This document shows, in pieces, positions 1-9,954 of a DNA stretch of 18,134 nucleotides. The notes under the pieces are model-generated. The model saw only the letters and a list, made by a program, of their open reading frames with translations. It searched no databases and was not told the origin of the DNA. The DNA is from Amanita rubescens. Its lineage: Eukaryota > Basidiomycota > Agaricomycetes > Agaricales > Amanitaceae. The translations under genes were made by a program, and so were the position numbers. How positions within the stretch are numbered: position 1 is the first letter of the stretch; every line of letters begins with the position of its first letter. The DNA is taken from NCBI GenBank assembly GCA_015039365.1, contig WION01000786.1, positions 1-18,134 of the forward strand, read 5' to 3'.

Positions 1-576
1 GCTGAACTTGATAGTATGGGTGAAGACGGCTGGTACCAAGGACTTTGGCGAGTCCAGGGAGGCCGGGAGCGAAGGAGGCGCGCACTGGGTAGAACGGTAG
101 AGCTAGATGTATCGAACGAGCTTTGACTACAGTTGCTCGAATACACATTGAAGAGCTCACGGGAACATTTTGGCGGTGGGGTTTGCGTGTGGTGGATGGA
201 GGTGCAGGTATAAGAGGTACAGTCAAGTTTGACTGTTCTGCTTCTGCTTCGTCATCTGAGAAGGGATTTGACAGCATACTGAGGAGGGGTACATTTGACG
301 ACAAAAAGTCTGCTAGTATCGTTACTACCAGTGGGGATGCATCATCAATCCAAAGTAGAAACACGTGGGATGCTAGATAACACTGGCACTTACGATTTGT
401 TCGGAGAGCCAGAGCCAGAGCCAGAGTCGAGTTTTCTGCGATCTTCCATTTTGGGTATGCGCCGCCAGCCACGAGCGTGGTGTGGACCTGAGTATGTGTA
501 TTTTACAATCATGCGAGTGAACCGTGTGATCATTCATGGGTAACGACAGGCAAAAAATCCCGACAAATGTACGATA
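1..576. other. 5' flank of the kinase gene, no gene assigned
   Basis: No reading frame here could be tied to a known family. The plus strand is open from base 1 to a TGA at 124-126 and contains a Trp/Tyr-bearing stretch (GWYQGLWRV), so the tail of a coding exon entering from the left cannot be excluded, but the minus strand is equally open there. A 6-bp tandem repeat (AGAGCC, about 3.7 copies) lies at 405-426. The last part should contain the promoter and leader of the kinase gene; no clear TATA box was seen. Confidence 0.4.
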
Positions 577-1955
577 ATGCGTAACCGTGGCTCTGTTCGT
601 ACGATGCTCCATCTGCTGCGATACCAACCTTCTATGCGTGACTTCATCGAAAATATTGAAAAGTACAAACCTGGAGGATTCCACCCAGTGTCAATTGGTG
701 ATGCTTTTGCAAACGGTCGCTATCAAGTCTTGCACAAGCTGGGTTTTGGGGGCTCGTCTACCGTCTGGCTTGCACGCGACTCTACATCTAAAACCTTGGT
801 CGCATTGAAGGTTCTTTCTGCAGACAAATCCGCCAAGCCAAAGGACGAGATTTCAGAGCTTTCCATTTCTCTTAAGCTCGATGCGTTGATCGCTTCCGAC
901 GCACATAATCCTGCTTGCGATAGTATCCAGACCATTAAGGATTCCTTTATAGTGGAAGGGCCTAATGGAACGCACCTATGACTTGTTTCTCAACTTGCTG
1001 GTCCGAGCGTGTTTTATATGTCTGAATTTTGTGGAGGGAGGAATGAAGGAAGTCGGCGGCTCCGCAGTGATCTGGCCAGGAAAGTGGCAAAGCAGGTTAC
1101 TGCAGTAATGGAACTTATGCATTCTGCAGGACTTGTACACGGAGGTAACGTCGAAATTGTATTCATGATAACACTTTTACTGAAATTCATTCAGATTTAA
1201 CGACGTCCAACGTCATTTTCCAGGTCTCTGACCAAGTGCACAGGTGGTCAGACAGTGAAATCTACTCAAGGCTGGGTGAGCCCGAGACAGAAAAGATCGT
1301 AACCATGGACCAATCCTCATCCGGGCCACATGCTCCCCGAGAAGTTGTCGTGCCCTTCGATGCGACTCGTCTCTCTCTCCCTTCGATGCCCTTTTTGGAA
1401 GAAAACATCATTGTGGTCGACTTTGGCCAGTCCTTCGACACAAAACACCGGCCAGAAGATTACACGCCAGCTACAACAGTATATTACTTCCCTCCGGAAG
1501 CTCTCTTCGATCATATATTCTGCTTTGCGTCAGACATATGGGTGTTGGCGTGCACAATATTTGAGATTCGTGCGGGACGCTCCCTCATGAACTCATTTCT
1601 TGCTAATAATGCCACGGTGGTGCAAGATGCCGTTGTACTGCTGGGAAAGCTTCCAGAGCCCTGGTGGAGCGCCTTTGAGCAACGCCATTGGTGGTTTGAG
1701 GAAGACGGCGAACCGAAGCCCCCGATGATTAAGAGCACCATCCGATGTCAGCTACAGAGTATTGGAACGAAGGACGAGCCGCCGAAAGTTGACGAAGGGC
1801 GTATGATGGAGACCGTTGGGACGCTGCTCGAGGAAGAGGAGGTAGCGCTTCTGAGCGACCTGTTAGAGAAGATGCTCAAGTACCGTCCAGAGGAAAGGAT
1901 TACTATCCAAGAAGTAGTACGACATCCGTGGTTTGAGTACGCTTCTGGGCAGTAA
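577..1955 (+). pseudogene. SRPK-like protein kinase gene interrupted by an in-frame TGA
   Basis: Serine/threonine kinase of the SRPK-like (CMGC) type expanded in agaricomycetes. Exon 1 is 577-1144, the intron 1145-1194 (GTAACG...TTCAG, 50 nt), exon 2 1195-1955. Read through, it is 442 codons. The N-terminal family signature YKPGGFHPV is at residues 30-38, the glycine loop LGFGGSSTVW at 55-64 and the ATP lysine in VALK at K78. Splicing creates the catalytic loop HGDLTTSN (188-195, D190); VDFG is at 264-267, PPEA at 289-292, SDIW at 302-305, and RPEERIT...HPWF is near the end. Codon 135 is TGA (979-981), between GPNGTHL and LVSQLAGPS, where relatives read GxHLCLV, so it replaces a Cys codon. 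No GT-AG intron removes it. A recent pseudogene, stop readthrough or sequencing error would all fit; the start could also be Met10 or Met20. Confidence 0.8.
1145..1194 (+). other. Intron in the kinase gene
   Basis: A 50-nt GT-AG intron in phase 1. Its removal joins G (1144) to AT (1195-1196) and restores the catalytic Asp of the HGDL motif, which neither flanking frame carries alone. This strongly supports the splice and shows that splice signals survive despite the upstream TGA. Confidence 0.85.
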
Positions 1956-2604
1956 TTAGTATATTAATTTATTAATTATTATTGACACTGGCACGCTTCC
2001 TCAAGCCAATTTCAACACCTGCACGCTTCCTCAAGCCAATTTCTCAACTCAGCCAGGATTGCCAAGTTTGTGCACGAATGACTATTCACTGTATAATTTA
2101 CAACCAGCTATCACCATTTCACATTTTACACGTGTAGCTAACATTTTCAAGGTTCCTGAGGCTCTTCTCCTGCGCCTGATTCTTCTGAAGAGTAATTGAC
2201 GTGACCGCTCTCAGAGGCTATGTTCACTTCCTGCGCTATTGCATGAGGACCGTGATCATCATGGTCCGAGTCCGACGCCTCAATCTCAGATCAGTAGGAC
2301 GCCCTCGTCGCCTACTAGGTTGGGATGAGCGAGTGCCAGTGCGTCGATGAGAGTAGGAGGAGGAATAAGTGGTAGCGCAAGTGGGGTGGGTCACCGTGGG
2401 TGGAACGACGCGGAGCGAACATCTGTTGGCTCGTCGGTTGCCTCTAAAGCGGGGTGATTCTACCCCTACAAAAAGAGAAAGGAAAAGGACATGTGTGATT
2501 GACGGTGAGGCGTTCTTTGTTAGAAAACCGTCGAATACATGTTACCATGGTGACTCTCGTCCGTGACTAAAAATGATCATGAGCCCAACTAATTCAAAGC
2601 CATC
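1956..2604. other. Intergenic region between kinase and first F-box gene
   Basis: It begins with a very AT-rich stretch (about 1956-1984), the likely 3' end region of the kinase transcript, followed by a two-copy 30-bp direct repeat. The right half should carry the promoter of the F-box gene. On the minus strand there is an acidic open frame (2147-2284) and a strong splice-acceptor-like sequence (CTTTCTCTTTTTGTAG near 2464-2479), so a minus-strand gene or its relic is possible but was not assembled. Confidence 0.45.
1991..2043. repeat. Two-copy direct repeat, 30-bp period
   Basis: A 23-bp block starting GCACGCTTCCTCAAGCC occurs at 1991-2013 and again, identical, at 2021-2043. It lies just downstream of the kinase stop codon in the presumed 3' flank. 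A simple tandem duplication is the plainest explanation. Confidence 0.9.
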
Positions 2605-4050
2605 ATGTCCACATTGTCGTCGGCGGACAGCACTCGTTTTCTAACAAACCGAGAGTTTTCAGACCAAGAGAAAACTTATATTCGAAAGCTTCTCCTACAC
2701 GCGACAAACGAGTTGCGGGACGTGGAGGAACAGATTGTCATTGCGCAGCTAAATCCACGGCTGACGTGTCGACAAGCCAAGCTCAAGTTGGACATTTCTC
2801 GCTACAAAGTTGCACTCGCACCCCATAAGATGCTCCCCGAACATATTCTCCAGCTCATCTTCCAATGGTGCATTCCGCCAGATGGACTCCATGTCCCTAG
2901 TCCCCGTCATAGAGAACTAGTATGGCCCTCTTTTACCTGGGTCTGTTCATCGTGGCGGAAACTTGCTATGAACACGCCAGAACTATGGCGGGATGTCACG
3001 ATGCAGTTGTACAATGACTATTACAACCGTCGTAGAATCAATCTTGCATTCGAGTGGCTCAGTCGTGCAGGTGATATGCCTAGATCGTTGGAAATAAAGG
3101 CACAAAGTCGACATGACCCATGGGCTGAAGCCATCGATCAACTCGTGGTGCCTTTCAAGTTTCGAAGCCTGGATCTAACCTTGACTCGTGTTCAATTTCA
3201 CAAGTTATTGTCCCTTCCACCTCAGGCGCAATCTCTCCACACCCTACGACTTGTGGCGGCAGCATTGTTTCCGCTAGCCGCTTATGAGGACTGCTCGACA
3301 TACAGTCTTATAACGACATTACGGTGGAGTCAGCTCCGCCATCTCTGTATCGACAGTGCAAGCATTTCAGCTTCCATATTAATAAATGCGCTCGGCAATT
3401 GTTTAGTTCTTGAGGAGCTTTGGATGGTTGTGTGTCCAGATCGTGCTCCCTGCAACGCACCACCGTCCTTTATCACTCTTCCCAACTTACGGCGACTAAC
3501 TCTACATTTCATAATTGGATCCAACCCGAAAATATTCTTTCGCTTGTTGATCCTGCCGCAGATTGAAAATCTTGCAATGTCTATGACAAACGCTCGCAGG
3601 GAAATGCCCGGCTGTACTTCCCTGCATTTTGCGGATATGGCGCAGCGCTCTGGCATGAGTCGAATTCAGAAGCTATGTCTTGGCAAAGGAATGGAACCGT
3701 ACCGACTTGTTGACTTGTTGAAATACGCGCCTTCTCTATCCTTTTTAAAGGTGAACGGGGACGTGGTATTTGACAGCCAAACGCTAGAAGAGATGTCGAC
3801 GGGACAGCTAGCACCTAATATCAGAACTCTTTATCTACCTGAAGTTGGGGATTCTTTAAGAATCCTTGAGATGGTATGGACACGATTCCAAAATGTTAGA
3901 AGGGACACAAAATCTGAGGTTTCGGTGTCACACATTATGGAGGTCCATATTTCCGTGCCTCCAGCAGCCGATGTTGTCGAGTTTAATGGGTGGGTCGATA
4001 AATTGGGGGATTTAGGAATCTTTTGCTTGTATTACGGATATACTCCATAG
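2605..4050 (+). CDS. F-box/leucine-rich-like protein
   Basis: Intronless, 481 residues. The start is an ATG in a good context (CCATCATG). Residues 20-70 are predicted helical, probably a short coiled coil, as is common before the F-box in agaricomycete proteins. The F-box-like segment is about residues 72-130: LPEHILQLIF, then WVCSSWRKLAMNTPELWRDV. The remainder is a row of degenerate leucine-rich strands (LHTLRL, LRHLCI, LEELWM, LPNLRRLTL, IQKLCL) ending in a conserved block near residues 365-410 (LLKYAPSLSFLKV, TLEEMSTGQLAPNIRTL). By family knowledge such proteins may recruit substrates to SCF ubiquitin ligases; the substrate is unknown. It is related to the gene at 9955-11478. Confidence 0.85.
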   Translation: MSTLSSADSTRFLTNREFSDQEKTYIRKLLLHATNELRDVEEQIVIAQLNPRLTCRQAKLKLDISRYKVALAPHKMLPEHILQLIFQWCIPPDGLHVPSPRHRELVWPSFTWVCSSWRKLAMNTPELWRDVTMQLYNDYYNRRRINLAFEWLSRAGDMPRSLEIKAQSRHDPWAEAIDQLVVPFKFRSLDLTLTRVQFHKLLSLPPQAQSLHTLRLVAAALFPLAAYEDCSTYSLITTLRWSQLRHLCIDSASISASILINALGNCLVLEELWMVVCPDRAPCNAPPSFITLPNLRRLTLHFIIGSNPKIFFRLLILPQIENLAMSMTNARREMPGCTSLHFADMAQRSGMSRIQKLCLGKGMEPYRLVDLLKYAPSLSFLKVNGDVVFDSQTLEEMSTGQLAPNIRTLYLPEVGDSLRILEMVWTRFQNVRRDTKSEVSVSHIMEVHISVPPAADVVEFNGWVDKLGDLGIFCLYYGYTP

Positions 4051-4777
4051 GAGTTGTTACTACCAGTAAAATGGTAGGACGCTGAAACTATAATACTGCC
4101 TGCTGAAATAAACGCCTTCTCTATTGCGTTTCAAATCGTGGTGTCCGATAGCTAGAACTAGGAAGATGATATAACAACAACGGCCCGAGTGGAACCTAAC
4201 TTAAGATCAAAGCTGATTGATGTTTAGGATGTCTCGGACTCTTCGGCATGCTGTGGACACGTTCTCTTCGATGCCAAGCAAGGTGCGGTACCTATTGAGC
4301 CTATTAATTACGCAAGGCATACCCGAGCAACGATGAAGTTAGTACCTTGAGCGAAGCGTTAGGACTTTGGAAATATATGCAATGGGAACGAACGTAGGAT
4401 GAACGTGCGTGGTGAAATTGACTTGACGGTAGCAACGAGCTATGTTTAAGTCATTGCCGTGTCGACTGTTGTCGTGAATCGCATTTTATGGATTGGATCC
4501 TGATTAACTACTATGAGCACAATCCTCGCGGTAAGGTCGCTCGATTGGCTGTTCAAATTTCATGGAAATGCCGTTAATTCATTAATTTTAGGAATGGCAT
4601 GAGTTGAGCGTCGCATAGACAATATCAGAACGCTCACGAATCTCAGCCGTCTTTCTCCGCTTTACTAAATCACTTGTCGACATTTTTACGGACTACCGTG
4701 CACTACTGATCGCGGAAAAATTAACTTCGCGCCGCGTGCCGTTATATCCCACAACTAATGTCTTCAGAAAACTTTTT

Positions 4778-4789
4778 TTTTCGCGAAAA
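4778..4789. promoter_or_regulatory. Palindrome TTTTCGCGAAAA, E2F/SBF-like
   Basis: This perfect 12-bp palindrome follows a run of T. TTTCGCG is the core recognised by E2F-type and fungal SBF/MBF-type G1/S regulators (family knowledge). It is about 0.7 kb downstream of one F-box gene and 0.9 kb upstream of the membrane-protein gene, so its target, if any, is unclear. Confidence 0.3.
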
Positions 4790-5650
4790 CGTATCTGCAT
4801 GGCTCTTGTTGGGAATTTAGCTCTTACCTTTGGCAAAGAGCATGCAAACCGTACGCAGGGCATAAGAATTCGTCGTGCTTTAATTTCAAGATGACGAGTT
4901 AAATAAGACTCACTACGTCCTGCCTTGATTGAAAGTCCACGATTCCGGGGTATTTATGTGAAATTGGAGCATCACAAAAGACTCGGTATGAATCCAGGGT
5001 ACTAAAACAGGACAGCGTCATCGTGCCATGTTTTGCTAGCGAATACATCGGAAGGGTCAAAATGTCATCGCGGGGGCTAAGACAAAGGTGGGTTCCCAAA
5101 ACATAAGTAATCGCATATCCATGACATTTCTAATTACGACGTTTCATAATGACAGCTATCACGAATCCGACGATCAGCGGACTGTCTGCTTGGTGTATGT
5201 GGCGGGGGTCTGCCGTTGACGGTTGACAACTAGAGGGACCGAAATCACTCAGTTCCTCGGGCCGGATTGATTCTTGGACCGCAGAGTGCGACATAAGGGA
5301 AGAGCTGCAACGAGGCCAAAAAGGCGATGCTGGCGGCAGCCGTGTGACATAGAAGTAGACAGAGGGCGCTTTCTGTCTAGGTTTGCATATTGATAACGAT
5401 CCTGAGCAATGTACTGTGTTTCAGCGGTGTGTTTTGTATCCTGTAGCCTCTGTCCGCTCATCGGGGTCAGAAGTTGAAACCAAACTGATTGGCGGTGGTA
5501 TCGCGGGCTGTAGAAGATTGTAAAGACGTGCCGGCGGTGGGAAGGTTGTTACAGTGCCGATTCTACGGCCGAAATAATTAGGTCACAGGGTCGTCGCTAT
5601 AGGGGGAACCGGACGTCCTACGGAGTTATCACTTGTGTCAGAAGTGAAAA

Positions 5651-5658
5651 TATATATC
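5651..5658 (+). promoter_or_regulatory. TATA-box-like element of the membrane-protein gene
   Basis: TATATATC lies about 50 bp upstream of the tandem ATGs at 5704 and 5707. The spacing would give a very short 5' leader. It supports the start chosen there over an undetected upstream exon, although AT-rich intergenic DNA makes such matches common. Confidence 0.35.
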
Positions 5659-5703
5659 CAGCCAACTCAATGCTGCAACAAGCCCACAATACGCCTTGAT
5701 GTG

Positions 5704-8700
5704 ATGATGGATGGTGTCGTCCACTTGGATGTGGATGATACGTCTCCGACCATCTCATATTCACCCTCAAGTTCAATTTCATTAACCAATCCAGGTAACG
5801 GTTGGACACCATGTTTCACACTCTCGGGATGCAATACTCTAACTGGAGCGATACCCAATGGCACCTCATACTACATTACCGCTGATAACAACGCGTCCTT
5901 CACTATCACATGGCAAGGAACTGGCGTGCAGCTGCTGGGAAACGTGTCCACTGCTGCTTACTTGAACTACACCGTTTATCTTGACGGCAAAGCAGCTACG
6001 CCTGATCTCATTGATCTTTCTCAGCAAGTATTGGCGTCTTTCCAGGACCTACCGCTTCGAGAACACAACATATCACTCGTAGTTAAACCCTCCAATTCCA
6101 GTGATGGCTTTTTGGCATTTGACAAGGCTACAATAACCGCTCCTTCGCCTATCAACACCACGGGAAAGTGAGTTCATTATTGAATCTAGTGGAATTACCG
6201 CTTATCGTTGCCCATAGTTATGTGCTTCAATCAGTTAACGACTCTGACATTGCTTGGTATGGCCGTTGGTCTTTTGAATCTGTCCCTCAGCTTGGCCAAG
6301 TTTATCGCTCTACAAATGCGGGCGATAGAGTCACAACATACCTTAAAGGTTCCCTTACCGTATTCCTCTTCCTTTTGCTTTTACTAATGACCTAAATGTG
6401 CAGGCACCGCCATCATGCTCTCAGGAATAACGACCCCCCACTCTGCTGTATATTCTGTTTCCTTGCAACCCAATGAATATAATGATACCGACTTCAGCCT
6501 TGCGCCAACGAACTATTCTGCTGAGACCTCGTTCACGAACCCTCACGCCCTATTATTTTATGCTTCTAGCCTAAATCCCACTATTCCTTACGCTCTTACG
6601 GTAACCAATGAAGATGGCGCAGAGCTGATGATCAGGCCTGGCGATTTTCAAGTGTTTGCGCCCAATTTTCCTGTTTCGTGAGCACATTTGGTGGATTGTG
6701 TTGGTTTTGCCTGACTTTTTTCGTAGGCCGCCTTCAGGGCCGACAACTACCCAATCAGATGTCGAAATTTCGATGTCAAGTGGTACTATCGCAGCTGTGG
6801 TCTTGGCCGGTGTCCTATTCATCGTCATTGCGGCTCTTTTGATATACTATTACCTTATCTATCGACCTCGTATCCGTCGTTGCCGAGCGCAGTTTAATGC
6901 TTTGATGGCTAGGAGCACGAAAGGAGGAAGTCCAAGTCACAAGACGAGAGAAAGCGAACATAGCAGTTATCGGAGACGAATAAGCCGCATCCTCTCGATG
7001 TTAGGGCCTAGTCCAAGTGGATTTTGGAATACCCAGAGGCCACCCCCTGTCCCACCAATTGGTCGGAGTGTGCGAAGCGTGGACAGCGAATACTTCTCTA
7101 GCAATAACATCCCTGACGACGGCGGCGAGATAGGAGTTGTACCCATTAGGGATCCGACACAGACAATTGAGTCTGTTCCTCGTTTGTCCGCAAGCAAAAA
7201 TGGAATTCGAAGGGTACCCAGTATTGTCATCGACATCACACAGAAACCTAGTCCTAATGCATCGGTCCCCGTTTCGCCTATTTCTGCATCTGTGGGAGGA
7301 ACACAGAGCCAACGGCAAAGCAGTCAAATCAGCTTGCGTCCTCGTTCGAACACATTCTCCTTCCCAATATCGTTTTCACTACGCCACGTACGTATTCACG
7401 GGACTGGGAGTAGCGGCAGTTCAGGGCGCCAACAAGGTCTCACCACGTCATCTGTCGGATACCGTGACTTAAGCGTTGAGCACGCTGACGAGGAGAGGGG
7501 GGCTGATAGCGTATCCACTATGTCCTTTGCAAAACCGTCAAGGACTGGTGGAACTGTTACCTGGAAACTCGTTGGTGATGACACAGTGCAAAGAAAACGT
7601 TCAAACCTCCAGGAAAGCGTTGGGAAGGTCGCTCGATCGATCTTCTCGGGTTTACGAGCTGCTAGTGGGTTGTGGACCAAAAAATCTACGGGAACAGGGG
7701 TGGTATACCCATTCGTTGGTGTCTCATCTTCAAGTGTTCCATCCGGATCACGGCGTGCTGTAAGTGGCGGAGGGCTCATTGTTCTTGAAGGAGGTAGGAC
7801 CAACCTAGACCCTGGACTACTGGAATCACAAAGTCCTAGCTCGCAAGATGGCAAGGGATCAAGAAGCGAATCACCACATAGTCAAGCGGGAACAGCGATC
7901 ACTCCTCTTTCTTACGTGTCAGGACGTGAGGCTGACTCAAATGAACAGGAGAACAACGATTCCACTGCTCTGACAGCAGGTGGACATTCATCTTCGCGAC
8001 ATCCATATGCGGCTGTCGTTGAAGATCTACGACCTCCACGGCGCGCTACTGTACCCACTATTATTACGTCGCCTGCCGCCGCCGCCGAAGACCGAGAGCC
8101 AGAGAAGGAGCTGACAGCAGAACCTGTACCCTCCTTCAGGCAACTGCCGCCGGTTCCTATCACTCCACACACCATTCTAGCGCCACAGCCGAGTGGCAGC
8201 AGCAGTGGGAGAATAGGTCAAGTCGCAAGACCGATAAGAGCGCTCCCCCCGTTGCCTATCGCACCCGTTTCGGAAGCCGTAACAGAGACCCCTGCTAATG
8301 TAGAAACGCTTCCATCCCCGTCTCAAACGGGCAACCCATCCTCGCTCGAATTGGACGTGACTCCAGGAGCACAGCAGCATGAAGGGCCACTGCTATCACC
8401 TCCAAGCGCTCGATCTGGATCGCAACGGGCGTCACAGCGGACGTCTAAAAGCAGTAAGAGCAGCAAAAGTAGAAGTAGTAAAGGCTCGTTTGGATTCCTC
8501 ACTCTGAGCAGCATGAGCCCATTTCGCCTCGACTTCCTTGACCTGGGTAGTAGGGAGGGTTCGGTTAGCGATTCTGCCTCCTCAAAAAGCCGCGCGAAGC
8601 AAAAAGAACGTCGGCCAGTTCCTCCAAAGTCGAATGTGACTCCAGGAAATACTGGTTCAACACGCCCTGTTTCGCTCCCGCCTCTATCTGAAACTGCCAG

Positions 8701-9448
8701 ACACCCAATTCAACGGTCATTTTTGGATTTCAGCAATGGTTCATCCTCATCATTCGGCAGGCCGGAGCCGAGCCCCATAATCGAACCCGTTCCAGAGTTG
8801 GATATCCAGGACGATAGGGTTATCGAGATAGAAGATGATAGGGCAACATTCGGTCAGAAGCGAGACAGAAAATCCGTTTACTATTACAGTAGCGCGAATC
8901 CACCGGTTCCCTCTCCGGCAGAATCTCATTACTCATTCCAGACACACAAAACACATCAAACATACCAGAGCGATGAACATTCGCACCGCGGCCACTGGCA
9001 AAAAGGTCGACACGCGAGCTGGCGTACAACATTCGGTGTACGTCAAGAATACATACCCGAAGAAGCGTCGCCTTCCTCTCCCGATGCCCCATTTATACCA
9101 CCACAACCTGCTGAAACATCCATAGCACCACAAGAAACTACGGACCCTCATCCCGTTCCGCCGCTTCCGCGTGAAATATCTAGCAACCCTGACCAGGGGC
9201 GCTTATCATACGTGTCCACATCCCCTACAGTAGACATGCACGTGCATCCACTTCCCACTGACTTTGGTGCATCAAGACATGGATCTTCCCACCCTGTTTC
9301 CACCAGCCAAACAAGCCCACTAGAGGTTACATCCCCAACGACCGACGCTTCCCCTAGTTCGATTCATTTCAGAGCTGGTGGTATTCGAAGGACTTCGAGC
9401 GGCGATGTCCGACCAGGATCAGCTTCTTTTACCACCAAAGATGATTGA
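5704..9448 (+). CDS. Single-pass membrane protein with glycosylated ectodomain and proline-rich tail
   Basis: Exons are 5704-6167, 6218-6348, 6404-6677 and 6727-9448; the introns are 50, 55 and 49 nt. The spliced frame is 3591 nt, 1196 residues. The ectodomain (1-308) has the hallmark VDDTSPTISYSP near the N-terminus and about ten N-glycosylation sequons (NGTS, NNAS, NVST, NYTV, NISL, NSSD, NDTD, NYSA). The membrane helix is about 309-335, followed by basic RPRIRRCR, a stop-transfer signal that places the tail in the cytosol. The tail of about 860 residues is Ser/Pro-rich and predicted disordered, with SH3-type motifs (PPPVPP, LPPVPI, LPPLPI, VPPLPR), a Lys-Ser cluster, and the recurrent blocks LDFLDLGS and RSFLDF. 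This looks like an agaricomycete family of uncharacterised membrane proteins. No signal peptide was found, so ATG 5704/5707 is a best guess; an upstream exon is possible. Confidence 0.8.
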
Positions 9449-9954
9449 GCGGCAACAGCGACACCACACACCTATCATCGGCCGCAACGCATCTATTAAG
9501 CGCTCACTTCCATGTTCCATCATCCCATGTCCATTACTCCTGATCGGAACGCCACGTTCATTAATAGCACATACATTCGTCCCCTCAATTTTACCATTTA
9601 CTGTGGCTTTCATTCTTCAATGTTGTATCCATACGATCATTGCATTTGCGTAGCTTTTTGTAGTATGTTACATTCGTTACGTTCGGTAATACATTCGTAA
9701 AGCGAATTGGCTGCGGTAGGCGCCTGGTATTCCTGAGTTTAAATTTGTTGAACTATTACACCCATCCGATCTGAGGCGCTTCTCCGCTTCTATAAGTGAC
9801 ATCCTTTCGCGATGAACTGGCCACCTGCCTCCCCTCTACCACGCTGTAGCCGCCACTGGTCTGTGATCTAAACACCTGCCATTCACACTCGTAAGTGATC
9901 CCAATAGTACCTCTCACAAAATCTCAGTCTTCCCTCAGCGAGAGGTCCACTAAG
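9449..9954. other. Intergenic: 3' flank of membrane-protein gene and F-box promoter
   Basis: No gene seen. The left half is the presumed 3' UTR of the membrane-protein gene. The right half holds a TATA-like TATAAG at 9791-9796 and a perfect donor GTAAGT at 9891-9896 followed by several AG acceptors, which suggests a leader intron in the next gene. Confidence 0.5.
9791..9796 (+). promoter_or_regulatory. TATA-like element upstream of the second F-box gene
   Basis: TATAAG lies 164 bp before the ATG at 9955, in pyrimidine-rich surroundings. The distance would suit a leader of about 130 nt, part of which may be removed as an intron (9891 onwards). Confidence 0.3.

Larger units (their letters stand above)
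4051..5703. other. Long intergenic region, no gene seen
   Basis: About 1.65 kb without a supportable gene on either strand. Only short frames occur, such as a 66-residue minus-strand frame at 4899-5099 with no ATG and a 70-residue minus-strand frame at 5249-5461, and neither shows a family motif. Visible elements are a perfect palindrome TTTTCGCGAAAA at 4778-4789, CCAAT-type motifs (ATTGGCT near 4545, ATTGGCGG near 5489) and a TATA-like element at 5651-5658 in front of the membrane-protein gene. Confidence 0.5.

Noticed and set aside
979..981. Selenocysteine reading of the TGA in the kinase
   Set aside because: It sits at a Cys position, which is suggestive, but as far as is known basidiomycetes lack the selenocysteine machinery, and a kinase N-lobe is not a known selenoprotein family. 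I did not identify a SECIS-like element.
7137..7472. 111-codon plus-strand frame
   Set aside because: Out of frame within the membrane-protein tail and without family motifs.
7396..7854. 152-codon open frame on the minus strand
   Set aside because: It lies fully inside exon 4 of the membrane-protein gene; the sense frame has the strong composition and motif evidence, and the antisense openness follows from Ser/Pro-rich codons.
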